The position numbers were made by a program, and so were the translations under genes. The notes below the pieces were generated by a model. The model worked only from the letters and a program-made list of their open reading frames with translations, was not told the origin of the DNA and made no database searches. 64,000 bases of DNA, from positions 1,798,001 to 1,862,000 of the forward strand of contig NZ_CP102287.1 of assembly GCF_025151385.1 (NCBI RefSeq), read 5' to 3'. Positions 1 through 9,179 of the stretch are shown one piece after another. This DNA comes from Hoylesella buccalis ATCC 35310. Its GTDB lineage: Bacteria > Bacteroidota > Bacteroidia > Bacteroidales > Bacteroidaceae. The stretch's first letter is position 1; every line of letters starts with the position of its first letter.

Positions 1-227
1 GCTTCATCGAGCGTGATTTTTGTCTCAAACTCATAGCGCGTCATTCCGCCATGAGTTGATTTTCCCTTGATGGTCAGGTATACTTCTTCGTCACGAACAC
101 GAATCCTCACCGTCGCATTGAGGCAAGGTATGTATCCCTGTTGGATGTGACTACTGGAAAAGGCGGCACGCTTGAATGCTCCGCCTTTCTTGACAAGGAA
201 CTTGCGTTCTATCTCAAATCCACTCAT
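1..227 (-). CDS. CYTH domain protein (partial, C-terminus beyond window)
   Basis: The minus-strand frame opens at an ATG at 225-227 and runs off the left edge without a stop. The visible ~75 residues begin MSGFEIERKFLV, which contains the ExExK-type strand that opens CYTH (CyaB/thiamine triphosphatase-like) tunnel-fold domains. A second strand follows with alternating charged residues (VRIRVRDEEVYLTIKGK), as in the family. CYTH enzymes bind triphosphorylated substrates with divalent metal; the likely activity is inorganic or organic triphosphatase, but the substrate cannot be told from this part. It starts 4 nt after the stop of the small membrane protein gene and is probably the last visible member of the acyl-CoA synthetase-prfB operon. 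Confidence 0.85.
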   Translation of the reverse strand, partial: MSGFEIERKFLVKKGGAFKRAAFSSSHIQQGYIPCLNATVRIRVRDEEVYLTIKGKSTHGGMTRYEFETKITLDE

Positions 228-230
228 CCG

Positions 231-368
231 CTATACGTTCATGGCGACAATAATCCAAATGATGGCACAAACAAGCAATGCAATGGAAAGCCATTTAATG
301 ACATTTTGCGCTTGTTTTTCTTGTCTTGCCTCGCGCTTAGCTCGATTCATTTTGCTTTTTTCACTCAT
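231..368 (-). CDS. 45-residue single-span membrane protein
   Basis: A small ORF of 45 codons plus TAG. The product begins MSEKSKMNRAKREARQEKQ, a strongly basic cytoplasmic stretch. One hydrophobic span (about residues 26-42, WLSIALLVCAIIWIIVA) follows, then a three-residue tail. By the positive-inside rule the N-terminus should be cytoplasmic. It lies between prfB (23 nt upstream) and the CYTH gene (3 nt gap), so it is probably translated from the same mRNA. I do not recognise a named family and assign no function. Support for it being real is its tight packing, ATG start and clean amphipathic-then-hydrophobic layout. Confidence 0.65.
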   Translation of the reverse strand: MSEKSKMNRAKREARQEKQAQNVIKWLSIALLVCAIIWIIVAMNV

Positions 369-391
369 AGTTGTATGATTTTAAAGGTTGA

Positions 392-1516
392 TTAGTCATT
401 ATCATCCGCAACGGGGAATTCCATGAGGTAAGCCTTAATAAACTCATCCAGCTTACCATCCATCACTGCGTCTACATCGGTTGTCTGATAATTGGTGCGG
501 TGATCTTTCACACGACGGTCGTCAAAAACATAACTTCGGATTTGACTTCCCCATTCTATCTTCTTCTTTCCAGCCTCAATTTTAGCCTGCGCCTCCAACC
601 GTTTCTTCATGGCACGGTCGTAAAGTTGACTCTTCAAGAGCTGCATGGCCTTGGCTCGGTTCTTCGGTTGGTCACGTGTTTCGGTGTTTTCAATCAGAAT
701 TTCTTCTTCCTCTCCCGTGTCAGGATCTTCGTATTGATAGCGAAGGCGAACGCCAGACTCCACCTTATTCACATTTTGTCCGCCCGCACCACTCGATCGG
801 AAGGTATCCCACGACACACGAGCAGGGTCAACAAACACCTCAATCGTATCGTCCACCAGGGGTGAAACAAAGACACTGGCGAAGCTGGTCATGCGCTTTC
901 CCTGGGCATTGAATGGAGAAACGCGCACCAAGCGATGCACCCCGTTCTCGCTCTTCAAGTATCCATAGGCATACTCGCCACCTTCTATCTTCATTGTCAC
1001 GCTCTTGATGCCGGCCTCATCACCGTCCTGAATATCACTGATGGTACACTTGTAATCATGAGCCTCGGCCCATCTCATATACATACGCATGAGCATTTGT
1101 GCCCAATCCTGACTTTCTGTACCGCCTGCTCCCGAGTTAATCTTCATCACACAGTCCATGGGATCTTCGGTTTGACGAAGCATGTTCTTCATTTCCAGAT
1201 GCTCTATGGCGGCAACAGCCTTGGCATAGTCGGCATCCAACTCGTCTTCCGTAATCATGTCATCACGATAGAAATCGAATGCCAACTCCAATTCATCAGC
1301 CAACTGACGCACCTGTTGATAACCAACGAGCCACTTCTCAATGCCCTTGACCTTAATCATCTGTTCTTGGGCCCGCTTAGGATCTTCCCAAAAATCAGGT
1401 GCTTGTGTGCGTAGTTGTTCTTCTTCGAACTCTACTTTTTTCTGGTCTATGTTCAAATACCGATGAAGGGCTTCAGCACGCTCCATCACATCTTTTAACT
1501 GGTCGCTTGTTATCAT
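392..1516 (-). CDS. prfB: Peptide chain release factor 2 (RF2), without programmed frameshift
   Basis: The product is a 374-residue class I release factor that reads UAA and UGA and triggers peptide release on the ribosome. The RF2-type stop-recognition tripeptide SPF is at residues 200-202 and the catalytic GGQ at 245-247, inside RSSGAGGQNVN. The residue equivalent to E. coli RF2 Thr246 is Ser here. Length matches full-length RF2 (about 365 aa) in one uninterrupted frame. Where most bacteria have an in-frame UGA and +1 slip (YL-stop-D), this gene reads TAT TTG AAC ATA GAC (Y L N I D), so the autoregulatory frameshift is absent. The ATG overlaps the TAA of the upstream acyl-CoA synthetase gene by one base (TAATG), implying translational coupling. 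Confidence 0.97.
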   Translation of the reverse strand: MITSDQLKDVMERAEALHRYLNIDQKKVEFEEEQLRTQAPDFWEDPKRAQEQMIKVKGIEKWLVGYQQVRQLADELELAFDFYRDDMITEDELDADYAKAVAAIEHLEMKNMLRQTEDPMDCVMKINSGAGGTESQDWAQMLMRMYMRWAEAHDYKCTISDIQDGDEAGIKSVTMKIEGGEYAYGYLKSENGVHRLVRVSPFNAQGKRMTSFASVFVSPLVDDTIEVFVDPARVSWDTFRSSGAGGQNVNKVESGVRLRYQYEDPDTGEEEEILIENTETRDQPKNRAKAMQLLKSQLYDRAMKKRLEAQAKIEAGKKKIEWGSQIRSYVFDDRRVKDHRTNYQTTDVDAVMDGKLDEFIKAYLMEFPVADDND

Positions 1517-3324
1517 TATTCTTCGTACATGCTGTCAATGACGTCCTTGTAGATTTTATAGACGGCTGGACGTCTGATTTTCAATGTATCCGTCAATTCC
1601 CCACGCTCCATATTGAAATGGTGAGGAAGAAGAGTGAAACGCTTGATTTGCTCATAGTGGGCCAAAGACTGTTGCAAGGTCTTGATGCGTTCCATCATCA
1701 TGTCCTTGATCTGTTTGTTTTCACACAAATCTTCTCTATCCACATAGGCGATACCGTGATCGCTGGCATATTCTTCCAAGAGCCTAAACTCTGGTACAAT
1801 CAATGCCGAAACAAACTTTCTTTGGTCAGCGATTACAACCACTTGGTCCACATATTTGTCCACCAAGAGCATCGCCTCCACCATCTGTGGTGCGACATAT
1901 TTTCCGTTACTCGTCTTGAACAGATCCTTGATTCGCTCCGTCAAGTACAGCTCTCCGTCTTTCATGTAGCCTGCATCGCCCGTATGGAAGAACCCATCCT
2001 CATCAAAAGCTGCTGCATTCTCATTGGGCAGTTCATAATATCCTCTGGTGATGGTAGGGCCTTTGAGCAGGATTTCATTATTCTCTCCTATCTTAATCTG
2101 AATACCATCAACCGGTCTACCTACCGAGCCAACCGTGTATGGCCTGTCCATACGATCACAAGAAACGGTGGCCAAGCTCTCGGTGAGACCATACCCAACC
2201 ATCATGTAGATACCAATGGAATGGACAAACTCCTCAACTTCTGGTGAAACATAAGCACCCGCTGTTGGAAAGAAGTGTGGGTTCTGCAAACCAATTTGTT
2301 TGCGAACCAATGCCATGACACTCTTATTATATACTTGATATTCTGCAGACAAGGCAAAAGGAGGTCGTTTTCCTTTACTCAAATAGTCGATATTATATTT
2401 CTTTCCAACGGCCAATGCCCTGTTGAAAAGTTTCTTTTGTACGGGATTAGCACTATCAATGCGCTCTTTCACCGCTATATAAACTTTCTCCCAAAAGCGA
2501 GGAACGGCCGACATAGCGGTAGGTTTCACCTCACGCATGGTCTGCTGTATTTCTTTGGGATACGTGTTAATAATGACGTGGGCACCTGCCGTTAGACACA
2601 AATACAACCAACCCCGTTCAAAAATATGCGTAATGGGCAGAAAGCTCACTACACGGTCTTCCTCATCAACAGGCACACTTTTTCCATTTGCTTCCATGGC
2701 TGCGTCGTACTGACCGTAGGTCAATACCACGCCCTTGCTTACTCCTGTGGTTCCACTGGTATACAGGATGTTACAAATATCCTCATCATTGGCATCTGCC
2801 CATCGCTTTTCTACCTCCAATTGATGTGGCAGATTCTCACCTAATCTAATAAAGTCTTCAAAATAAATAGCATTTGTATCGTACGCACTCAATCGAACAC
2901 TGTGATCAAAAATGATAATTCGCTCGAGTGTAGGACATAGCGAAAACACACGATGTGCCTTGTTATACTGTTCTTGTTCGCCAACAAAGAGGAAGCGTAT
3001 CTGTGCGTTGTTTATTATATATTGTATCTGCTGCTCACTGCTGGTAGCATACAAAGGGATGGAAACGGCCCGAACCCCATAAGCACCAAAATCTGTATAC
3101 AGATACTGGAGGCAGTTTTGTGCAAACACACCGATTTTTTCTTGTGGTTTCAATCCAAAGTCAATCAACTCATTAGACACCTGTTTCACACGCAAAGAGA
3201 ACTGCTTCCAAGAAACAGTCTTCCACTTCAAACTGCCAAAGCTACGAAAGGTCAGCGCATCACGCGAACCATATTTCTTTGCTTGTTCATGTATCAGTAC
3301 GGAAAGGTGATGTCTTGTTTGCAT
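1516..3324 (-). CDS. Long-chain fatty acid-CoA ligase (AMP-forming)
   Basis: A 602-residue member of the ANL adenylate-forming superfamily, of the bacterial FAA1/FadD15 type. It activates long-chain fatty acids to acyl-AMP and then acyl-CoA at the inner face of the membrane. The AMP-binding P-loop YTSGTTGVSKG is at about residues 188-198, the adenine-site motif GYGLTES at about 377-383, and the hinge-proximal FHTGD at about 446-450. No signal peptide or membrane span is seen. A -7 promoter element lies 30 nt upstream (3355-3362). It appears to be the first gene of a run with prfB, the 45-residue protein and the CYTH gene. Confidence 0.92.
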   Translation of the reverse strand: MQTRHHLSVLIHEQAKKYGSRDALTFRSFGSLKWKTVSWKQFSLRVKQVSNELIDFGLKPQEKIGVFAQNCLQYLYTDFGAYGVRAVSIPLYATSSEQQIQYIINNAQIRFLFVGEQEQYNKAHRVFSLCPTLERIIIFDHSVRLSAYDTNAIYFEDFIRLGENLPHQLEVEKRWADANDEDICNILYTSGTTGVSKGVVLTYGQYDAAMEANGKSVPVDEEDRVVSFLPITHIFERGWLYLCLTAGAHVIINTYPKEIQQTMREVKPTAMSAVPRFWEKVYIAVKERIDSANPVQKKLFNRALAVGKKYNIDYLSKGKRPPFALSAEYQVYNKSVMALVRKQIGLQNPHFFPTAGAYVSPEVEEFVHSIGIYMMVGYGLTESLATVSCDRMDRPYTVGSVGRPVDGIQIKIGENNEILLKGPTITRGYYELPNENAAAFDEDGFFHTGDAGYMKDGELYLTERIKDLFKTSNGKYVAPQMVEAMLLVDKYVDQVVVIADQRKFVSALIVPEFRLLEEYASDHGIAYVDREDLCENKQIKDMMMERIKTLQQSLAHYEQIKRFTLLPHHFNMERGELTDTLKIRRPAVYKIYKDVIDSMYEE

Positions 3325-3354
3325 AAGATAGAAAAAATTTATATGATGTAATCA

Positions 3355-3362
3355 CAAAGGTA
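3355..3362 (-). promoter_or_regulatory. Bacteroidetes -7 promoter element for the acyl-CoA ligase-prfB run
   Basis: On the minus strand the sequence reads TACCTTTG, a full match to TAnnTTTG, 30 nt before the ATG at 3324. No convincing -33 TTTG was found at the usual spacing. Confidence 0.55.
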
Positions 3363-3397
3363 CGACAAATTGATTCATTTTCCAAGAAATGACTCCC

Positions 3398-4732
3398 TTA
3401 ATTTTTATTGCTCGATGATTTCAACAACTTGTAGCCAATGAGTCCGCCAAGGATTGAAGCCATGAAGATACCAATCTTTGCTTGCGTGAGCATCATCTCC
3501 GTTTGAAAGGCAAGAGTTGAGACGAACATCGACATCGTAAAGCCTATAGATGCCAGGAAGCCCAGGCCCATCAATCGACGATTTGACATATCTGCTGGCG
3601 TTTTTGCAAAACCAAACTTATTCAACAACCAGGAAATGCCTACCACTCCCAATGGTTTTCCCAATAAAAGTCCCAGCGCAACCCCTATGGTAATATTCGT
3701 AGCAAACACTGCTGACCAATCGATGTCCACCAAGTTTACACCAGCGTTGGCAAAAGCAAAGACGGGTAGCACGATAAACGTTACGATTGGGTTCAGATGA
3801 TGCTCTATCAACTGCAAGGGAGGAATGGCAGTGGTGGTGTCTTTCTGGATATGAGCCAGTATCTCCACTTGCTCTTTCTCGAGCGTCCTCACGTCATTCG
3901 ACTCGGCCTTGTCGAATCGTCTGGTCAGCTTTCGCACACGATGCAGGAAAGTGTTCTCATCAATTTCCGAGTCAGCGGGAATGGTCATGGCAGCCAGTAC
4001 GGCAGCAATGGTGGCATGAACGCCCGACAGGAGGAAACAAACCCACACGCCGGCAATGCCCAGCAGGGCGTAGAAGAACAGGTTCTTCACACCTAGTTTG
4101 TTACCGATGAACATCAATAGCAGAAAGCCCAAACCCAACAGCACGTTGACTACGGAGATTTCCGAGGTATAGAACAAGGCTATCACGATGACGGCTCCCA
4201 GGTCGTCAACAATAGCCAAAGTTGTTAGAAACACCTTGACGGATGATGGCACGCGACTACCTAACAAGCTAACCACGCCCAGGGCGAAAGCAATATCGGT
4301 TGCCATGGGTATGGCCCATCCCACCGCCTCTTCTGTGCCAGCGTTGAACGAAAGATAAATCGCCGCGGGAATCAGCATACCTCCCACAGCAGCTCCTATT
4401 GGCAAAACCGTGTTGCGCAGGTCGGCCAACTCGCCAGCAATAAACTCGCGCTTCAACTCTAACCCTACCAGGAAAAAGAACACGGACATCAGTCCATCGT
4501 TAATCCAGTGGTGAAGGGTGAAATTAAAATACGAATCACCATTCCATAAGAACCCAAATGTCTGTTGGAAAAAGTCGTGATAGCTTGGTCCTAATGCCGT
4601 ATTGGCCAACACCATGGCCAACAGAACGCTGATGGCCAGCACGATGCCGCCCGACTTCTCCTGCCCCATAAACAGTCTTACGGGTTCTAATACCTTATTA
4701 TTTATCCTGGTTGCAATCTGATTTTTATTCAT
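3398..4732 (-). CDS. nhaA: Na+/H+ antiporter NhaA
   Basis: An inner-membrane secondary transporter that exports Na+ in exchange for H+. The hydrophobic profile fits about 12 spans. The paired ion-binding aspartates of the family are in AIVDDLGAV (about residues 176-177 from the start chosen here). A third conserved Asp lies in MATDIAF, equivalent to E. coli Asp133. The N-terminus contains the typical EKSGGIVL. A GTG at 4763-4765 would add 11 residues; I prefer the ATG at 4730-4732, because the extension is polar and does not look like family N-termini, but the GTG cannot be excluded. The hydrophilic loop between the two halves (about residues 265-300) is longer than in E. coli. No promoter motif is obvious; it may be monocistronic. 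Confidence 0.94.
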   Translation of the reverse strand: MNKNQIATRINNKVLEPVRLFMGQEKSGGIVLAISVLLAMVLANTALGPSYHDFFQQTFGFLWNGDSYFNFTLHHWINDGLMSVFFFLVGLELKREFIAGELADLRNTVLPIGAAVGGMLIPAAIYLSFNAGTEEAVGWAIPMATDIAFALGVVSLLGSRVPSSVKVFLTTLAIVDDLGAVIVIALFYTSEISVVNVLLGLGFLLLMFIGNKLGVKNLFFYALLGIAGVWVCFLLSGVHATIAAVLAAMTIPADSEIDENTFLHRVRKLTRRFDKAESNDVRTLEKEQVEILAHIQKDTTTAIPPLQLIEHHLNPIVTFIVLPVFAFANAGVNLVDIDWSAVFATNITIGVALGLLLGKPLGVVGISWLLNKFGFAKTPADMSNRRLMGLGFLASIGFTMSMFVSTLAFQTEMMLTQAKIGIFMASILGGLIGYKLLKSSSNKN

Positions 4733-4836
4733 CTCTATGTTTTTTCGGGTTAGCTTTTTATTCACGGCCAGCCTTCAATCCGCACACAAAACCGCTCCAT
4801 GGCGACTGATAGATGTTGCCGCACAAACGCTCGGGA

Positions 4837-6471
4837 CTACCTACCCAACCACGACTCGGGATTGAGTTTGGCTGTCCCGTTCCGCAATTGGAACTGCAAA
4901 ATGTTATCCCGTCCGACAGTTCCAAGCACTTGACGGGTCTTTACTTTCTGTCCTTGAGAAACGCTAACCGACCCCAAGTTGCAATACACTGAAATATACG
5001 AGCCATGGCGAACCATCACCACCGTCGTGCCTGCATAAGACATCACGGCACTCACCTCGCCGTCATAAATAGCCCGTGCCTTGCAACCAGGGCTTCCCAG
5101 GATATTGACACCTTTATTATCAAGCGTTACATTCTTCAATCCCTCCACATTGTACTGCCCGAAATGGCTCACGATGCGGTACCCACCAGTAATCGGGATG
5201 GGCAAACGTCCGCGATTAGCCTCAAACCCTCCTGACAACATACGATCTACCGAACTCATCTTAAGACTCTCATCAGCGCGCTTCTGCGCCCTGGCGATGG
5301 TCTCCCTGTTGCGCACTGCGTCACTGGCAGCCTTGCGCTCGGCAGCCTCACGGGCTGCTTGAGCCTCGCGGGCAGTTTGTTCTGCGGCCGAACTGGCTTC
5401 TGCTGCTGCCTTTGCCTGTGCAGCCGGTTTCTCCTGTTGAGCCTTCTCTGCGGCGGCTGCGGCAGCACGTGCCTCGGCTTTCAGGCGTTCCTCACGCTCT
5501 TTGGCCTCAGCTATCCTGCGCTCATTCTCACGGGCAGCAGCCTCGGCTTCGGCCTTCTTTCGTGCCAGTTCGGCCGCTCTTTTGCGTGCAGCCTCTGCTA
5601 GTGCGGCCTTCCGTTTGGCCTCAGCTTCTGCTCGAGCCTTGGCTTTGGCCACCTCGATGGCAACCAACTTATCAATCTGGGCGTTGAGCGCAGCATCTTT
5701 CTTGCGCTGCTGGGCAATAACGTTTTGAATGGTTTTCTGCTGCTTTTGCAGGTTACTAACCATCTGCTTCTGTTCCACCTGCTGCCCCTCAAGGGTTTGT
5801 TTTTCTTTCCTTCCCTGATAGAGGAGGTGGCTTTTCCTTCCCTTAGCATTCTGCAATTGTACATGCTTTTCTTCCACCTGCGCCTGCTTGGCTTTCAAAC
5901 CTTCGCCCTGTGCGCGCTGATAAGTGGCATAGTCGCGCACAAACTGAAAGCGACGGTACATCTGAGCAAAGTTTTTCGCCGAGAAGATAAACATGATTTT
6001 ATCCTGAATGGTATGGCTGCGCGTCATGTAGGCCATCGACTTGATGTACTTTTGTTTGCGCTCTGCCAATTGCGTTTGCAGCGTTTGCAGCTGCGACTTG
6101 ATGATATCTATATTCCCATTCAAATGATGGATGTCGGCCTCAATGCTGTCGATATTTTTCTGTCTATCGTTAATCGCCGTGTTGAGAATCATCAAATCTT
6201 GCAACCTTTTCTTCACATCCGACTGGTTGGTACGCAACGCTCTTTCCTGTTGCTTAATCTTCTTCTGAATCTGACTGCGCTGACTTTCCAATCCTTTGAT
6301 GGATGAATTGGAATATCGAGCTGTCTTTGTCGACTTTTTCTTGGTTGTTTTTTTCTTCTTGGTCGTGGTTTTTGTGGTTCTTGTCCGCTGTTTCGTAGGC
6401 GTACGTTTCTTCTGTGCCGGCAGCGAAACCGTCAAAGCCAATGCTAAGAGTATAATTAAATAACGTTTCAT
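4837..6471 (-). CDS. EnvC-like murein hydrolase activator (degenerate LytM/M23 protein)
   Basis: The product has 544 residues. It starts with a signal peptide (MKRYLIILLALALTVSLPAQ), then a Lys/Thr/Arg-rich stretch (about 21-55). Two long coiled-coil blocks follow (about 55-260), then an Ala/Glu/Lys/Arg-rich helix (about 270-395) and a C-terminal LytM-like domain (about 430-544). In that domain the M23 zinc ligands are missing: the HxxxD position reads NKGVN and the HxH position reads LQFQL. It should therefore not hydrolyse peptidoglycan and more likely works like EnvC, activating an amidase in the periplasm. It follows the DUF4292 lipoprotein gene with no gap, at the end of the dut-TPR-DUF4292 run. 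Specific amidase partners are not visible here. Confidence 0.85.
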   Translation of the reverse strand: MKRYLIILLALALTVSLPAQKKRTPTKQRTRTTKTTTKKKKTTKKKSTKTARYSNSSIKGLESQRSQIQKKIKQQERALRTNQSDVKKRLQDLMILNTAINDRQKNIDSIEADIHHLNGNIDIIKSQLQTLQTQLAERKQKYIKSMAYMTRSHTIQDKIMFIFSAKNFAQMYRRFQFVRDYATYQRAQGEGLKAKQAQVEEKHVQLQNAKGRKSHLLYQGRKEKQTLEGQQVEQKQMVSNLQKQQKTIQNVIAQQRKKDAALNAQIDKLVAIEVAKAKARAEAEAKRKAALAEAARKRAAELARKKAEAEAAARENERRIAEAKEREERLKAEARAAAAAAEKAQQEKPAAQAKAAAEASSAAEQTAREAQAAREAAERKAASDAVRNRETIARAQKRADESLKMSSVDRMLSGGFEANRGRLPIPITGGYRIVSHFGQYNVEGLKNVTLDNKGVNILGSPGCKARAIYDGEVSAVMSYAGTTVVMVRHGSYISVYCNLGSVSVSQGQKVKTRQVLGTVGRDNILQFQLRNGTAKLNPESWLGR

Positions 6472-7371
6472 TTACCTGTTTAATAGTTTGCCTAATACCG
6501 CCTTTACATCCATCTGCTTGTACCGACTAGAGACCGTGGAACGCTCTTCCCAATTGCTGTCTGTCTGTACATCATTCATGTCAATGGTCACTTGGCCTTG
6601 TTGCGGTGTCTTGGTAGCGGTGGTTATGAAGGAGAACACCTGCTTGGCAGGAAACTGTTTCACACCAACGGCCTTAAAATTGTCGTAATTCCAGGTCAAG
6701 GTTGACTTCCCGTGTTGGTTACTTTGGTAGGAAACCACGGTAGACAAGATGCGTCCATTGGTTCTATGGGCATTCCAACGATATTCCATGCTGCCCTTTT
6801 TCAGCAACAATGGTACGGTTTCACCCATGGGCGACAGGCGCACATCGAACGACTTCAGGTCTGATTCGCTGACCTTTTCTTTCCCGGGAACCAACAACTG
6901 ATTCCAGAAGAGTGCCTGCAAGCTGTAGAATGTCAGACCATTATCGCGCAAGAAATCCAACTCACGATAGTCGGCTCGCACATACTCTTTGTGCATACGG
7001 TCTATGATAAGCACGCCATCGGGGGTGAATTCAATCCGTCCCACCTCTGTCCCCAAAAAGGGAATGAACACTTGCAGACGAATCACCTTGTCCTTCCGCA
7101 TGCGTACAGAGCCTGGCGCAGAAATCCTTTTGCCACCTCGGGTAAGACTAAACGTCATGTTCCCAACGATGTTTTGCGCGTATACCTGATTATCATACAC
7201 ACGCTGCACGAAAGCCAGCTCTTGCATATCCTCGGCAATACCGGGCTTGACAGCACTTGTATGAGGTTCTTTTCCTGGCAAGGGTTCCTTGACAACAGCT
7301 TTTTTGGAGGCACAAGATGCCAGCAACAAGACAGCGCACACGGTCAAAACCCCATGGAGTATTTTATTCAT
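6472..7371 (-). CDS. DUF4292 lipoprotein
   Basis: The product has 299 residues and a lipoprotein signal (MNKILHGVLTVCAVLLLASC, Cys at 20). The body is predicted beta-rich, consistent with the DUF4292 family of Bacteroidetes, which resembles LolA/LolB-type lipoprotein carriers in fold. The function is not established; a role in outer-membrane or envelope assembly is inference from the fold and from its neighbours. The start overlaps the end of the TPR gene by 4 bases (ATGA) and the stop abuts the EnvC-like gene, so these three are almost certainly co-translated. Confidence 0.82.
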   Translation of the reverse strand: MNKILHGVLTVCAVLLLASCASKKAVVKEPLPGKEPHTSAVKPGIAEDMQELAFVQRVYDNQVYAQNIVGNMTFSLTRGGKRISAPGSVRMRKDKVIRLQVFIPFLGTEVGRIEFTPDGVLIIDRMHKEYVRADYRELDFLRDNGLTFYSLQALFWNQLLVPGKEKVSESDLKSFDVRLSPMGETVPLLLKKGSMEYRWNAHRTNGRILSTVVSYQSNQHGKSTLTWNYDNFKAVGVKQFPAKQVFSFITTATKTPQQGQVTIDMNDVQTDSNWEERSTVSSRYKQMDVKAVLGKLLNR

Positions 7372-9167
7372 TTCTTGATGTATTTCTTCTGTTTAATCTT
7401 CCGTTCAATCAGGGCTTGATCATCTTTTGAGGCTAGTTTCAAGGCCTCTTGCCAATATTTCAGCGCCTGATCGATGTTTCCATTCATGGCATAAATATCC
7501 CCGGCATGCTCAATGATGACGGCGCTTTGCACGGAATCGGTATCATTCTTCAGCGCCTGATCAATGTATAACTTTGCCTCGGTGTATCGCTCTTGCATGA
7601 ACAGTATCCAAGCGTAGGTGTCCAGATACGTCGCATTGTTAGGCGATGCCGTTACCGTTTTATAACTCATTTGCTCTGCCCGCTTTAAATTCTGACCATC
7701 TTCACTTAGAAAATAAGCATAATTGTTCAAGCAGGCAATGTTGTCATCCTTCCATTGCAGACAACTGTCGTAGGCCGCAAAAGCCCCCTGTTGGTCGCCT
7801 TGCTGGTGCAACAAATCGCCCATCATGGAATAAAACTCGCTCACCAATTCGGTATCGCTCTTGTCGTTGATGGTACTCACGCCGCGTTTAAGGGCATCAA
7901 TGGCCTTGGGTTGCTCGTCTTGCTGCACATGGGCCCAAGCCATGTAGTAGTAATAAGCCATCTCGTCGGGCGTAAACTGCGCGCCTTCTTCACAAAGGGC
8001 AATGATTTTCTTCCAGTTTTTTCCAGGCAGATACATGCGCAACAACTGCAAACGAGCAGGCGAGTTGTCGGGCGCAATGTCAATGACGTGTTGCAAGGCT
8101 GCCATCACCGTGTCTTGCGGCATCTTCTTCAAACTCATGTAGGCGGCTGCTAAGGAAGCGATGTCAGCATCTTTGGGATGAACTTTCATCATGCGCTTAA
8201 ACAGATTGAGCACCTCTGTACTGTCGCCCTTGTGGTCTTCATTGTCCCGAATCACTTGCTGTAGCATCGTCATCTTGGTCTGAATCTCCGTGTCCTTACT
8301 CATCAAGATGCGGTCTCTCAGCGCGATAGCCTTCTCTTTGTCACCCACCTGGTTATGATAATCGTATAGCGAAGCCAACACAAAGCCTTTATCGGGTTCC
8401 TCTTCCAAGGCCTGGGTGAACAGTTTATAAGCCTTCTTTTGTCCGCCATGCTGCATGAGCCAATTGCCTAACATCACCCTGTAGTTCACGTCATTGGGAT
8501 GACTGTCGGCCAGTTGTTGCAAGGTTTTGCGAGCCGATTCCTTATCACCCATCATCTCATAAACGCTCATTTTCGAAAGCGTAAGTTCCTCATTGGTTCC
8601 TTCAGCCTGCTCGATACGCTCCAAAACAGAAAGCATCTTGTCGTAATTTTTCTGCTGATTGTACAACTGTCCCAAGATGCTGAGCACATCCGTGCGCTGA
8701 TGATTGTTTTCATACAGACGCTCGTAGGCGGCGATGGCCTTGTCGAAAGCACCCGTTCCGATGTAATATTGCGCCACCCGCTCTTGGTAATGACTGTTTT
8801 CCGGTTGCAAGGCAGCCGCCTTCTCGAACTTCTCCAGTGCCAGCGTATCTTTCTTTTGTTGGGCCAACAAGCGCCCTTGCGCATAATAAGCTTCGGCTCC
8901 CTGTGGATGGAGGGTCAAGCACTGGTGCAGTAAACTATCTGCCAACTCCAGCTTACCTGCATTCAGTTGACTAACAGCCTCAAGGAAGAGATAGTGGTAT
9001 TGTGACTGCTTGTCCTCAAACAGCATTTTCTTCAAATCCGCTTCGGTCAGCGGTTTGCCTTCTGGCTCCTGTGCCCAAGCTGGCAAGGCCAAGCTCATCA
9101 GCATCCAGCCCACAAGCAAACAGCAAAGAATGTGATTCAAACTAATTTTCAAGTTTTGCTTCATCAT
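7368..9167 (-). CDS. Exported tetratricopeptide-repeat protein
   Basis: The 599-residue product has an N-terminal signal sequence (hydrophobic residues about 11-30, cleavage after PAWAQ or nearby). An array of helical pairs with TPR spacing fills most of the rest: clear units carry A-x-Y-x-x-x-G and A-x-x-x-x-x-x-A-x-x-x-x-P patterns, for example around residues 90-125 and 505-560. TPRs are protein-binding scaffolds; no enzymatic motif is present. It lies 12 nt after dut and overlaps the DUF4292 gene by 4 bases. The setting suggests a periplasmic envelope-assembly role, but the partner is unknown. Confidence 0.87.
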   Translation of the reverse strand: MMKQNLKISLNHILCCLLVGWMLMSLALPAWAQEPEGKPLTEADLKKMLFEDKQSQYHYLFLEAVSQLNAGKLELADSLLHQCLTLHPQGAEAYYAQGRLLAQQKKDTLALEKFEKAAALQPENSHYQERVAQYYIGTGAFDKAIAAYERLYENNHQRTDVLSILGQLYNQQKNYDKMLSVLERIEQAEGTNEELTLSKMSVYEMMGDKESARKTLQQLADSHPNDVNYRVMLGNWLMQHGGQKKAYKLFTQALEEEPDKGFVLASLYDYHNQVGDKEKAIALRDRILMSKDTEIQTKMTMLQQVIRDNEDHKGDSTEVLNLFKRMMKVHPKDADIASLAAAYMSLKKMPQDTVMAALQHVIDIAPDNSPARLQLLRMYLPGKNWKKIIALCEEGAQFTPDEMAYYYYMAWAHVQQDEQPKAIDALKRGVSTINDKSDTELVSEFYSMMGDLLHQQGDQQGAFAAYDSCLQWKDDNIACLNNYAYFLSEDGQNLKRAEQMSYKTVTASPNNATYLDTYAWILFMQERYTEAKLYIDQALKNDTDSVQSAVIIEHAGDIYAMNGNIDQALKYWQEALKLASKDDQALIERKIKQKKYIKK

Positions 9168-9179
9168 ATTGACGCTTGC

